Made by a program: the position numbers and the translations under genes. The notes below the pieces were generated by a model that worked only from the letters and a program-made list of their open reading frames with translations, was not told the DNA's origin and did not search any database. Source: CANKBT01 sp038235705 (GTDB taxonomy: Bacteria; Actinomycetota; Actinomycetes; Mycobacteriales; SCTD01). Taken from it: a DNA stretch of 64,000 bases. The stretch covers positions 59,119-123,118 of the forward strand of contig JBBSTR010000001.1 of NCBI GenBank assembly GCA_038235705.1, given 5' to 3'. Positions 7,716 to 15,781 of this stretch are shown here, piece after piece; within the stretch, counting starts at the first letter, position 1; every line of letters begins with the position of its first letter.

Positions 7716-9208
7716 GCGACGTCGCCTCCTGAGGCCGAGGTGAGAGCGGCCGAGGTGACCCCGGCGCCGGTGAGGTGGTCGACGACACGTCCGCGTGCCA
7801 TCACCAGGACACGGTCCGCCAGCTGGACGACCTCTTCGTAGTCCGAGGTGGCGATCAGCACCGCGAGCGACTCGTGCTCGGCGAACCGACGCAGGGTGCG
7901 GTAGATGTCGGAACGGGCGCCGACGTCGACGCCGCGGGTCGGCTCCACGAGCAGCAGCACCCGTGAGCCACGCTCGAACCAGCGCGCGAGCAGGACCTTC
8001 TGCTGGTTGCCCCCTGACAACGTCGCGATGGGCTGTCCCGGCTCGTCTCTCGACCGGATGGAGAGCGCCTCTCTCCACCGCGACCAGGCGGCCCGCTCCG
8101 CCTTGTGCCCCAGGAAGCCTCCGCGCGACATCCTCGGCCAGGAAGGTGCGGCCAGGTTCTCCGCGACCGGGCGGATCGCGAGGAGCCCGGACTGCTTGCG
8201 ATCGGCCGGGAGGAAGCCCAGCCCTTGATCGACCGCTGTCGCGGGCCCGTCAGGTCGGTAGTCGACGCCGTCGAGGCGCATCGTGCCGGCGGTGATCGGG
8301 TGCAGCCCGAACGCTGCCTCGACGACCTCGGCGGTGCCCGAACCGATCTTGCCGTAGAGCGCGACGACCTCGCCCGCGCGGACCTCGAGGTCGACGTCGT
8401 CGAACAGGGCGCCAGAGCTCAGACCGTGCACCTCGAGCATGCTCGGCCCAAGGCCCTCCGGGGCATTCGGCCGGGTCACCCCGTCGGCCTCGCGGCCGAT
8501 CATCGCGGTGACCATCTGCGTCCTGCTCACCTCGCTCACGGCGGAGTCGAGCACCCCGACGCCGTCACGGAGCACCTGGACACGGTCCGCGATCGCCGTC
8601 ACCTCGTCCAGCCGGTGGGTGATGTAGATCATCGCCACCCCGCGGGAGCGCATCTGCTCCATGGCCCGGAACAGCTGGTCGACCTCGCTGCTCGACAGGG
8701 CCGCCGTGGGTTCGTCCAGGATGAGGATGCGTGCCTCGTCGGAGAGGGCTCGCGCGATCTCGACGAGCTGACGCTCGCCGATCCGGAGGGACTCCACCGT
8801 CCGGCTCACGTCGAACTCCGCCCCCAGCTGCGCGAGAGCCGCCTCGGCCCGCTTTCGCATGCTCGACCAGGACACCAGCCCGCGACGCGCCGACCAGCGC
8901 CCCAGCGAGATGTTCTCGGCGACGGTGAGCGGACCGGCGTCGTTGAGCTCCTGGAAGATCATTCTGATGCCGAGGGCACGCGCCTGGACGGGGTCGTGCT
9001 GACGGACCGGCTCACCTTCGACCAGCACGGCCCCGTCGTCGGCGGTGTAGTCACCGGCGATGATCTTGACCAGCGTGGACTTGCCCGCCCCGTTCTCCCC
9101 GAGCAGCGCCAGGACTTCGCCCTGGTCGATGTGCAGGTCGACGCCGTGCAGGACCGGTACGCCCGCGAAGCCCTTCCGCACCGACTGCAGCTCGAGGAGG
9201 GACGGCAT
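7712..9208 (-). CDS. Sugar ABC transporter ATP-binding protein (RbsA/XylG type)
   Basis: 498 residues with two fused nucleotide-binding domains, as in CUT2 importers. The first domain has Walker A GENGAGKST and Walker B ILILDEPTAAL, with a degenerate signature SLRIGERQ normal for RbsA. The second has a degenerate Walker A (YGKIGSGTAE), a good signature LSGGNQQK and LLVEPTRGVDVG. Start ATG 9208 overlaps the lipoprotein stop by ATGA. It energises uptake through the permease encoded next. Confidence 0.95.
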   Translation of the reverse strand: MPSLLELQSVRKGFAGVPVLHGVDLHIDQGEVLALLGENGAGKSTLVKIIAGDYTADDGAVLVEGEPVRQHDPVQARALGIRMIFQELNDAGPLTVAENISLGRWSARRGLVSWSSMRKRAEAALAQLGAEFDVSRTVESLRIGERQLVEIARALSDEARILILDEPTAALSSSEVDQLFRAMEQMRSRGVAMIYITHRLDEVTAIADRVQVLRDGVGVLDSAVSEVSRTQMVTAMIGREADGVTRPNAPEGLGPSMLEVHGLSSGALFDDVDLEVRAGEVVALYGKIGSGTAEVVEAAFGLHPITAGTMRLDGVDYRPDGPATAVDQGLGFLPADRKQSGLLAIRPVAENLAAPSWPRMSRGGFLGHKAERAAWSRWREALSIRSRDEPGQPIATLSGGNQQKVLLARWFERGSRVLLLVEPTRGVDVGARSDIYRTLRRFAEHESLAVLIATSDYEEVVQLADRVLVMARGRVVDHLTGAGVTSAALTSASGGDVA

Positions 9209-10347
9209 CACGAGCAGTTCTGGCCGGCGGTCGGGTAGAAGTCGGTGATGTTCTTGCTGTCCAGCACCTGGTGCGGGACGAGCAGCTCCTTCGGGATGGT
9301 CTTCCCCTTCGCCGCGTCGATGAGGTAGGGGACGCCGATCTTCCCGTACTTCTCGGGGAAGTAGGCCGTGTCGGCGACCCAGTTCGGGTTGTTCTTGATC
9401 TCGCACCACGAGGACGGGTCGGCCCCCTGCCCGGAGACGAAGATGCTGTCGCCGCGGTTCGCCGTCTTGGCGGCCGCCACGGCCCCGAGGATCGAGTCGT
9501 CGTTGATGCCGACCACGATGATCTTCTTGGCGCCCGGCAGCGAGGTGAGGACGTCGGCGAACTTGGTCCGCGCACCGTCGAGCGCTCCTCCACCGTCCAC
9601 GACGCGGGCGTTCGTGATCTCGCCGCAGACCTCGCTGAAGCCCTTGCGGTAGCCGCCCATGCGCGCGTCGTTGACGGCGCCTGCAGCCGGCTGCTCCATC
9701 GAGACGTAGGCGTCGTACTTGCAGTCGAACTTTGCCTTGGCGTAGTCGCCCACGGCCTTGCCGGCGAGGTAGCCGGCGCGGTCGTTGCTGGCACCCATGA
9801 ACGCGATCTGACAAGGCTGCTGCTCGATGTCCACCGCGATCACGGGCACCTGCGGACCCTGGGCGCAGATGGCCGAGGAGACCTTCGCGTCGACCTGGAA
9901 GTTCAGGTAGGCCTGAACGCCCTGGGTCTTGAAGCTCTGGGCGCAGGCGAGCGCCTTGGCGCCGTCGAGCGCGGAGTCGCAGACGATCAGATCGGCGCCT
10001 GCGCCCTTCGCCTCGGCCTTCATCGAGTCGGTCACCAGCTTGGAGAACGGGACCTGCGAGTCGCCGAGGGCGATGAAGCCCAGCTTGAGCCCGTCGCCGC
10101 TGCCGGGGACCGCGTCTCGGAACGCCACCGTGCCCGGCGCGTCAGCGCCGGCTGCGTCGGGGCTCGCGGAGGACGAGGGTGTGGCGGAGGTGCTGGGCGC
10201 CTCCGAAGACGGCACCGACGGCGCCGACGTGGCGGGCGTCGCGGTCGTCCCGGCACTGCTCCCGCAGGCGGCCAGGACGGCCACCCCGGTCAGGAGCGCG
10301 AGCCCTCGGGCCCCGGGCAGCAGCGCCCGTGCACGGCTGAGCGACAT
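9208..10347 (-). CDS. Sugar ABC transporter substrate-binding lipoprotein
   Basis: 379 residues. The signal peptide ends in the lipobox LAAC (about 27-30), followed by a long Ser/Thr/Pro/Ala linker, then a periplasmic-binding-protein-1 fold of the ribose/xylose-binding class (GFIALGDSQ, later INDDSILGAV). ATG 10347 has an AAAGGACG Shine-Dalgarno. It is the first gene of the seven-gene operon. A good promoter lies upstream and a near-perfect palindrome sits between promoter and start, indicating LacI-type repression. Several Cys pairs in the mature domain could form disulfides. Confidence 0.93.
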   Translation of the reverse strand: MSLSRARALLPGARGLALLTGVAVLAACGSSAGTTATPATSAPSVPSSEAPSTSATPSSSASPDAAGADAPGTVAFRDAVPGSGDGLKLGFIALGDSQVPFSKLVTDSMKAEAKGAGADLIVCDSALDGAKALACAQSFKTQGVQAYLNFQVDAKVSSAICAQGPQVPVIAVDIEQQPCQIAFMGASNDRAGYLAGKAVGDYAKAKFDCKYDAYVSMEQPAAGAVNDARMGGYRKGFSEVCGEITNARVVDGGGALDGARTKFADVLTSLPGAKKIIVVGINDDSILGAVAAAKTANRGDSIFVSGQGADPSSWCEIKNNPNWVADTAYFPEKYGKIGVPYLIDAAKGKTIPKELLVPHQVLDSKNITDFYPTAGQNCS

Positions 10348-10367
10348 GGTGATCGTCCTTTCTCTCG

Positions 10368-10387
10368 GACTGGAATGCTTTCCAGTC
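10368..10387. promoter_or_regulatory. LacI-type operator upstream of transporter operon
   Basis: GACTGGAATGCTTTCCAGTC is a 20-base inverted repeat with 18 symmetric positions and a GC centre. It lies just downstream of the -10 element at 10395-10400 and 20 bases before the ATG at 10347, an ideal place to block transcription of the operon. Its form fits LacI/GalR regulators; the LacI gene 1.4 kb away is the likely ligand. Confidence 0.75.
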
Positions 10388-10394
10388 ACGGCCA

Positions 10395-10423
10395 GTCCTA
10401 GTGCCTTGCGTCACGTGTGTCAA
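10395..10423 (-). promoter_or_regulatory. Sigma-70-type promoter of the transporter operon
   Basis: On the minus strand a perfect -35 TTGACA (10418-10423) is followed after exactly 17 bases by TAGGAC (10395-10400) as -10. Predicted transcription starts within or next to the palindrome at 10368-10387 and reads into the lipoprotein gene. Confidence 0.65.
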
Positions 10424-10541
10424 CCACCCGAGTCGTGTCGTGTCGTCGCAGTCACCCTTCTGACGCGCGAGTTCGGGGAGCGTGTCAGGGCGCCTTTTCG
10501 CGAGGTGCCCTGGCGGGGTAGCGCATCATCCACCGAACGGC

Positions 10542-10576
10542 TAGGGTCGCGGCAACCGATCCCGGAAGCGTTACCA
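10542..10576 (+). promoter_or_regulatory. Candidate -10 element and LacI-type operator before the dehydratase gene
   Basis: TAGGGT at 10542-10547 is a plausible actinobacterial -10, without a clear -35. GGAAGCGTTACCA at 10564-10576 matches 11 of 13 bases of the site at 2270-2282 and shares the CG-centred GGAA...ACC form with the site at 10368. It lies 21 bases before the ATG at 10598, after the presumed transcription start. Confidence 0.5.
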
Positions 10577-10597
10577 GGACGTCCTCAGGAGTTGTCG

Positions 10598-11767
10598 ATG
10601 ACAGTCAGCGACCAGACGCAGCCGTCCGTCCCGTCAGGGTCCTCTCGTGGTGCCGGTGGGCTGACCATCACCCGGCTCGAGACGATCGGGATGGTCGCGC
10701 CGCTGGGCCGGACGTTCCAGGGCAGCCACTACCGGATGACCCACCGGGCGACGTTGATCATCCGGCTCCACACCGCCGAGGGCATCGTTGGCGAGGCCTA
10801 CGTGGGGGACGAGGACGCCTCGCTCGCCGCGATCACGGCGATCGTGGAGAACGAGATCGCCCCGGTTGTGGTGGGCGAGGACGCGTTCGGTGTCGAGCGC
10901 TGCTGGCAGCTCGCGTACGGCGTCACCTTCGACATCCTGCGCGACCGCCGGCTGGGCCTGGTCGCGCTGGCGGCCCTCGACACCGCGATCTGGGACGCGA
11001 TCGGCAAAGCGCTGGGACAGCCGTTGTGGCGCCTGTGGGGCGGCTACCGCCGCAGCCTGCCGATGATCGCGATCGGGGGCTACTACGGGGAACCGCTCGG
11101 CGCGATCGCGGACGAGATGCAGTCGTACCGGCAGCTGGGTCTGGCCGGCGTCAAGTTCAAGGTCGGTGGAGCGTCGCCGGCTGTCGACGCCGACCGGGTC
11201 CAGCGGGCCCGGGAGGCAGCCGGGGACGACTTCATCCTGGCGATCGACGCGAACCAGGGCTACACGGTGGCCCAGGCCGTGGAGCTCTGCCGACGGCTCG
11301 ACGGGGTCGGGGTCCGTTGGTTCGAGGAGCCGGTCCTGTGGCACAACGACCGGCGCGACCTGCGCGACGTGCGCCAGCAGGGCGGGATCCCGGTGTGCGC
11401 CGGGCAGAGCGAGGTGAGCCCCAGCGGCTGTCGTGACCTGATGGAAGCCGGAGCCATCGACGTCTGCAACTTCGACGCGTCCTGGTCCGGCGGCCCGACC
11501 GCCTGGCGTCGTGCTGCTGCCCTGGCCACGACCTACAACGTGCAGATGGGCCACCACGAGGAGCCACAGGTGTCCTCCCACCTGCTGGCCAGCCAGGCGC
11601 ACGGCACCTACGCCGAGTGCTTCCACCCGGAGCGGGACCCGTTCTGGTGGAACCTGATCGCTAACCGTCCTCCGCTCGTCGACGGGCAGATCACCCTGTC
11701 CGACGCTCCCGGTCTGGGCTGGCAGCTGGACTGGGACTACGTCGACAGATGGCGCGTTCGCGCGTGA
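10598..11767 (+). CDS. Enolase-superfamily sugar-acid dehydratase (mandelate racemase/MLE family)
   Basis: 389-residue member of the mandelate racemase/muconate lactonizing group, whose members abstract a proton alpha to a carboxylate; in sugar clusters they usually dehydrate aldonic acids. Visible active-site elements are the KxK pair Lys186/Lys188, the metal ligands Asp217 (DAN), Glu243 (WFEEP) and Glu272 (CAGQSE), and a late His319/His320-Glu321 (GHHEEP). ATG 10598 follows CAGGAG. It is divergent from the transporter operon and followed by the LacI gene, suggesting the island oxidises an aldose to an acid that is then dehydrated. The exact substrate is unknown. Confidence 0.88.
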   Translation: MTVSDQTQPSVPSGSSRGAGGLTITRLETIGMVAPLGRTFQGSHYRMTHRATLIIRLHTAEGIVGEAYVGDEDASLAAITAIVENEIAPVVVGEDAFGVERCWQLAYGVTFDILRDRRLGLVALAALDTAIWDAIGKALGQPLWRLWGGYRRSLPMIAIGGYYGEPLGAIADEMQSYRQLGLAGVKFKVGGASPAVDADRVQRAREAAGDDFILAIDANQGYTVAQAVELCRRLDGVGVRWFEEPVLWHNDRRDLRDVRQQGGIPVCAGQSEVSPSGCRDLMEAGAIDVCNFDASWSGGPTAWRRAAALATTYNVQMGHHEEPQVSSHLLASQAHGTYAECFHPERDPFWWNLIANRPPLVDGQITLSDAPGLGWQLDWDYVDRWRVRA

Positions 11768-11793
11768 GGGTGCTGCTGCGAGACCATGCGTCC

Positions 11794-12825
11794 ATGACCC
11801 CGTCCCCGAGCTCCCTGCGCACGCCGACCAGCCGTCCGGTGATGAAGCAGGTGGCCGACCGCGCGGGCGTGGCCCTGTCGTCGGTCTCCCGGGTGCTGTC
11901 CGGGCACCCGGACGTCAGTGCGGTGATGCGCAACCGGGTGCTCGACGCCGTGGCCGCGCTCGGCTACGAGCCGGACCGGTTGGCACAGAGCCTGCGCACC
12001 GGGGCCACCATGAGCGTCGGGGTGGTCGTCGGTGACATCAGCAACCCGTTGATGGCCCAGATCGTCCTGGGGGCCGAGATGCGGCTGCGGGACGGGGGCT
12101 ACTCCTCGCTGCTGACCAACTCCGGGAGCGACCCCCGACTGGACGTCGAGCACGTGCGTCTGCTGCAGCAGCGCCGGGTGGACGGGATGCTCCTCTCGCT
12201 CAGCGACGAGGAGGACCCAGGTGTCGCCGACGCCGTCGGTCGCCTGGACGTGCCCATCGTCCTGCTCGACCGGCAGCTTGCCGGACAGGGATCGGCGGCG
12301 GCGCTGTCCGACCATGCGGCGGGGATCCAGGCCGCAGCGCAGGAGCTCGCCGACCTGGGGCACCGGCGCGTCGGCCTGGTCAACGGCAGCCCTCGGGTCA
12401 GGCCCTCCCGGGAGCGGGCGACGGCTCTGCGCAAGGTCTGTCGGTCGACGGACATGCAGTGCCGCGTCCGTGCAGCGGCCTACACCGCCGAGCACGGCTA
12501 CCAGGCGACGATCGACCTGATGCGCGCCGAGGACGCACCCACCGCGCTCATCGCCGGCGGCAACCAGATCCTCGTCGGGGTGCTGCGCGCCCTGCGCGAG
12601 CTCGGCCTCACGGTTCCTGGTGACGTCAGCCTGGTCGCCTGCGACGACGTGCCGCTGGCGAGCTATCTCGACCCACCGATCGCCACGATCAGGCGCGAAC
12701 CCGGCCAGATCGGCCGGGTTGCTGCCGAGCTGCTGCTCGAGCAGCTGCGCGGGGAACCGGTCCGTTCCCAGACCCTGCCCACCACCTTCGCGAAGACCGA
12801 GAGCGTCAGGCCCCCGCGCGCCTGA
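11794..12825 (+). CDS. LacI family transcriptional regulator
   Basis: 343 residues: an N-terminal helix-turn-helix (MKQVADRAGVALSSVSRVLSG from about residue 17, with the LacI-type hinge further on) and a periplasmic-binding-like effector domain. ATG 11794 is used; ATG 11842 immediately before the HTH is also possible, and neither has a strong Shine-Dalgarno. It follows the dehydratase by 26 bases and precedes the E1 genes. The three related palindromes in the island (2269, 10368, 10564) are its probable operators, with a pathway sugar or acid as inducer. Confidence 0.92.
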   Translation: MTPSPSSLRTPTSRPVMKQVADRAGVALSSVSRVLSGHPDVSAVMRNRVLDAVAALGYEPDRLAQSLRTGATMSVGVVVGDISNPLMAQIVLGAEMRLRDGGYSSLLTNSGSDPRLDVEHVRLLQQRRVDGMLLSLSDEEDPGVADAVGRLDVPIVLLDRQLAGQGSAAALSDHAAGIQAAAQELADLGHRRVGLVNGSPRVRPSRERATALRKVCRSTDMQCRVRAAAYTAEHGYQATIDLMRAEDAPTALIAGGNQILVGVLRALRELGLTVPGDVSLVACDDVPLASYLDPPIATIRREPGQIGRVAAELLLEQLRGEPVRSQTLPTTFAKTESVRPPRA

Positions 12826-12858
12826 GCTCTGCCCAGACCACCACCGGAAGGATTCGAC

Positions 12859-13848
12859 GTGACCACCAACCAGGAACGACTGACGCTCCAGCAGGGTGCG
12901 CCGCCGGACGCGGAGGCCCTGCTCGCGTCGATGCTGCGGATCCGGCTGTTCGAAGACGAGATCATGGGCCTGTTCACCAAGCAGCTCGTCCGCGGCAGCA
13001 CCCATCTGTGCCAAGGGCAGGAGGCGGTGACGGTCGGCGTTGCCTCGAGCCTGCGCGACGGCGACACCGTTGTGTGCACCTACCGCGGTCACGGTGCGGT
13101 CCTCGCCATGGGTGCTGAGCTGGACGCCAGCTTCGGGGAGATCATGGGTCGCAGCGGGGGGCTCTGCAAGGGGCGCGGCGGATCGATGCACCTCACTGAT
13201 GTCGCCCGCGGCGTCCTCGGCTCGAACGCGATCGTCGGCGCGCACCTGCCGATCGCCGTCGGCGCGGCCCTGTCGGCCCAGCACCTGGGCACCGGCGCGG
13301 TCAGCGTCGCGTTCTTCGGCGACGGAGCCACGAACATCGGTGCCTTCCACGAGAGTCTCAACATGGCCGGGATCTGGAAGCTGCCGGTGCTGTTCGTCAT
13401 CGAGAACAACCAGTACGGGGAATACAGCCCGATCGCGTCGACCACGCCGATCGCACGGCTCGCCGACCGCGCCGCGTCCTACGGGATGCCCGGGGTGCAG
13501 GTCGACGGCAACGACGTCGTGGCCGTGCGCGAGGCCGCTCGCGAGGCGGTGGACAGGGCCACGGGCGGGGAGGGCCCGACGCTGCTCGAAGCACTGACCT
13601 ACCGGCACGGCGGCCACTCCCGCGCCGATCCCGGCGCCTACCGGCCGCCGGGCGAGCTGGACAGCTGGTTGGAGCGCGACCCGATCACGGCGCTGGAGCG
13701 GGCGATGCGAGCCGGTGGAGGAGCCGCCGAGACGCGCATCGAGCAGGTGCGTGAGGCCGTCCGGACCGACGTGGCCCAGGCCCTCGAACGGGCGCTGAGC
13801 TGGCCGGAACCCGACGCCGAAGAACGCTTCGAGGACGTGTACGCATGA
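12859..13848 (+). CDS. Thiamine-diphosphate-dependent dehydrogenase E1 alpha subunit
   Basis: 329 residues of the pyruvate/acetoin/branched-chain dehydrogenase E1-alpha family. The thiamine-diphosphate motif is GDG (154-156) to NN (183-184), and RGGSMHLTD lies at 106-114. GTG 12859 follows GGAAGG. It overlaps the beta gene by ATGA, so the two make a heterotetrameric E1. No E2 (lipoyl acyltransferase) or E3 gene is adjacent. It may therefore borrow another complex's E2 or act alone on an acyloin or diketo intermediate of the sugar pathway; this is inference. Confidence 0.9.
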   Translation: MTTNQERLTLQQGAPPDAEALLASMLRIRLFEDEIMGLFTKQLVRGSTHLCQGQEAVTVGVASSLRDGDTVVCTYRGHGAVLAMGAELDASFGEIMGRSGGLCKGRGGSMHLTDVARGVLGSNAIVGAHLPIAVGAALSAQHLGTGAVSVAFFGDGATNIGAFHESLNMAGIWKLPVLFVIENNQYGEYSPIASTTPIARLADRAASYGMPGVQVDGNDVVAVREAAREAVDRATGGEGPTLLEALTYRHGGHSRADPGAYRPPGELDSWLERDPITALERAMRAGGGAAETRIEQVREAVRTDVAQALERALSWPEPDAEERFEDVYA

Positions 13849-14828
13849 GCGAAAAGATCAACTACCGGCAGGTCATCGCGCGCGCGCTCGCCGACGCGAT
13901 GGACGAGGACCCGACCGTCCTGCTCCTCGGTGAGGACGTGGGTGCCGCAGGCGGCGCGTTCAAGACGACGGCAGGTCTGTTCGAACGGTTCGGCCCGACC
14001 CGGGTCCGTGACACGCCCATCTCCGAGCAGGCGATCGTCGGTGCGGCGCTGGGCGCCGCCATGACGGGACTGCGACCGGTCGCCGACATCATGTTCGCCG
14101 ACTTCGCGGGCGTCTGCTTCGACCAGATCGTCAACCAGGTGGCCAAGCAGCGCTACATGTCCGCCGGGCAGGTCACCGTCCCGCTGGTGATCCGGATGGC
14201 CAACGGGGCGGGGGCAGGTTTCGCGGCCCAGCACTCGCAGGCCACGGAAAACTGGTTCCTCAACGTGCCCGGACTCAAGGTGGTCGTCCCCGGCACCGTG
14301 GAAGACCTCTACGGTCTGCTCCGCTCGGCGGTCCGGGACGACAACCCGGTGATCGTCTGTGAGCACAAGAACCTGTTTGCGCTCAAGGGCGTCGTTCCCA
14401 CGGGCGACGCGGCGTTCGTCCCGATCGGGAAGGCGAGCGTCGTACGCCGGGGCAAGGACCTGACGATCGTCGCCACGCAGCAGATGCGGCACCGTGCGGT
14501 GGAGGCCGCCGAGATGCTCGCGGAGGAGGGGATCGAGGCGACCGTGATCGACCCACGCACGCTGATCCCGTTCGACGACGCCACCGTGGTCGCGAGCCTC
14601 TCGGAGACCTCTCGTCTGCTGGTGGTGCAGGAGTCCCCGCCCGGCGGCAGCTGGGGCGCGAGCCTGGTCTCACGCATGGTCACGGAGCACTTCGAGGTGT
14701 TCGACGCGCCCCCCGCCCTGCTCAGCGCCGACGAGACGCCGGTGCCGTACGCCGCCGTCCAGGAGGCCGCTTGGCTGCCCACCGCAGAACGCATCGCCGA
14801 CCAGGCGCGCCGGCTGGTCGCCTACTGA
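13845..14828 (+). CDS. Thiamine-diphosphate-dependent dehydrogenase E1 beta subunit
   Basis: 327-residue E1-beta with the transketolase pyrimidine-binding and C-terminal domains. Typical stretches are LLGEDVG (near 26-32), the segment FADF..CFDQI and IDPRTLIPFDDATV. The ATGA overlap with the alpha gene implies coupled translation and an alpha2beta2 product. It is the last gene of the rightward dehydratase-LacI-E1 group; a repeat-rich convergent gap follows. Confidence 0.92.
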   Translation: MSEKINYRQVIARALADAMDEDPTVLLLGEDVGAAGGAFKTTAGLFERFGPTRVRDTPISEQAIVGAALGAAMTGLRPVADIMFADFAGVCFDQIVNQVAKQRYMSAGQVTVPLVIRMANGAGAGFAAQHSQATENWFLNVPGLKVVVPGTVEDLYGLLRSAVRDDNPVIVCEHKNLFALKGVVPTGDAAFVPIGKASVVRRGKDLTIVATQQMRHRAVEAAEMLAEEGIEATVIDPRTLIPFDDATVVASLSETSRLLVVQESPPGGSWGASLVSRMVTEHFEVFDAPPALLSADETPVPYAAVQEAAWLPTAERIADQARRLVAY

Positions 14829-14862
14829 CGGGGTGATCTCTGAGGTCCGGCGCCCCGGTCAT

Positions 14863-14966
14863 GATCAACAGGGACTGGGCGTCGTGACACGCCGGCGAGT
14901 CGTGACGACTCTTTCCTGTTGATCTCCGCGGGGGTCACTCTTTCCTGTTGATCTCCGCGGGGGTCA
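14863..14966. repeat. Repeat cluster: 29-base perfect tandem duplication with inverted partner
   Basis: A 29-base unit beginning ACTCTTTCCTGTTGATC occurs twice head to tail, identically, at 14909-14937 and 14938-14966. A single inverted partner GATCAACAGG (14863-14872) is complementary to CCTGTTGATC in both copies (14916-14925 and 14945-14954), so two alternative hairpins are possible. It fills the gap between convergent genes and the last copy runs over the stop codon of the SDR gene. It could serve as a bidirectional terminator or be a small dispersed element. Confidence 0.85.
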
Positions 14967-15746
14967 GTAGCCGCCCATCGCCGGTGCGTTCTGGCCGCCG
15001 TCCACGACGACCTCGGTGCCGTTGACCCAGGAGGCCCTCGGGCTGAGCAGGAAGGCAGCGACGTCGGCCACCTCGTCCGACCGGCCGAGCCGGCCCATCG
15101 GCAGCTCGGCGTCGAGGAACGCCTGGAAGGACTCCGGGTCGTCCTGCTGGCGCCGGGCCCAGCTGCCACCCTCGAAGAGCGTGGACCCGGGCGACAGCGC
15201 GTTGACCCGGATGCCGTCGGGTCCGAGCTCACGACCCAGCGAACGCGCGATCGAGATCTGCGCAGCCTTGGCTGCGGCGTACTGCGCCTTGGGCTGCGGA
15301 CGAGAGCCCGAGACCGAAGCGATGATCAGCGCGGCGGCGTGCTCGGAACGGCGCAGGTGGGGGAGCGCGGCGGTGACCAGGGTCGCGGCGTGCGTCGCGT
15401 TCAGGTCGAAGGTCTCGCGCCAGTCGTGCGCCGAGGTCTCTGCGAGCGCCGCGGCGCCGTGCCCTCCGCCGGCGTTGGCGACGACCAGGTCCAGCCCGCC
15501 GAGCGCCCCGGCGGCGGCCCCGACGAACAGCGCCAGGTCGCTCGCTCTCGTCACGTCCACCGCGTCGCCGTACGTCGTGACGCCGGCCGCCCTCAGCTCG
15601 ACCAGCCGCTGCTGCACCGCCTCGGGGTCACGGGCACAGAACGCGACCGCACAGCCCTGCTCGGCGAGGCGGTCGACGATCGCCGCGCCGATGCCCCGGG
15701 TGCCGCCGGTGACCAGGGCCCGGAGGCCGGTGAGCTGGAGGTCCAT
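14964..15746 (-). CDS. SDR family oxidoreductase
   Basis: 260-residue short-chain dehydrogenase with TGGTRGIG (13-20), a Ser at 144/146 and Tyr156/Lys160 (YAAAK). ATG 15746 starts the SDR fold directly; the longer frame upstream is not SDR-like and would overlap the divergent cimA. The insertion GGSWARRQQDDPESFQ in the substrate loop is typical of the 3-oxoacyl-ACP-reductase-like group. It sits between the catabolic island and cimA, 35 bases from the divergent cimA start, and has no clear partner. Substrate unknown. Confidence 0.88.
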   Translation of the reverse strand: MDLQLTGLRALVTGGTRGIGAAIVDRLAEQGCAVAFCARDPEAVQQRLVELRAAGVTTYGDAVDVTRASDLALFVGAAAGALGGLDLVVANAGGGHGAAALAETSAHDWRETFDLNATHAATLVTAALPHLRRSEHAAALIIASVSGSRPQPKAQYAAAKAAQISIARSLGRELGPDGIRVNALSPGSTLFEGGSWARRQQDDPESFQAFLDAELPMGRLGRSDEVADVAAFLLSPRASWVNGTEVVVDGGQNAPAMGGY

Positions 15747-15781
15747 GCAGCGCCCGTGCCCCACCTGGGACACTGCACACC

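Noticed and set aside
8105..9238. 377-codon plus-strand frame over the ABC ATPase
   Set aside because: Antisense shadow; the minus strand carries clear Walker motifs.
9929..11767. Long form of the dehydratase starting within the antisense of the binding-protein gene
   Set aside because: The extra N-terminus lacks homology-like features and crosses the divergent promoter; ATG 10598 has a Shine-Dalgarno.
14909..14966. CRISPR-like array
   Set aside because: Only two directly abutting copies without spacers; this is a tandem duplication.
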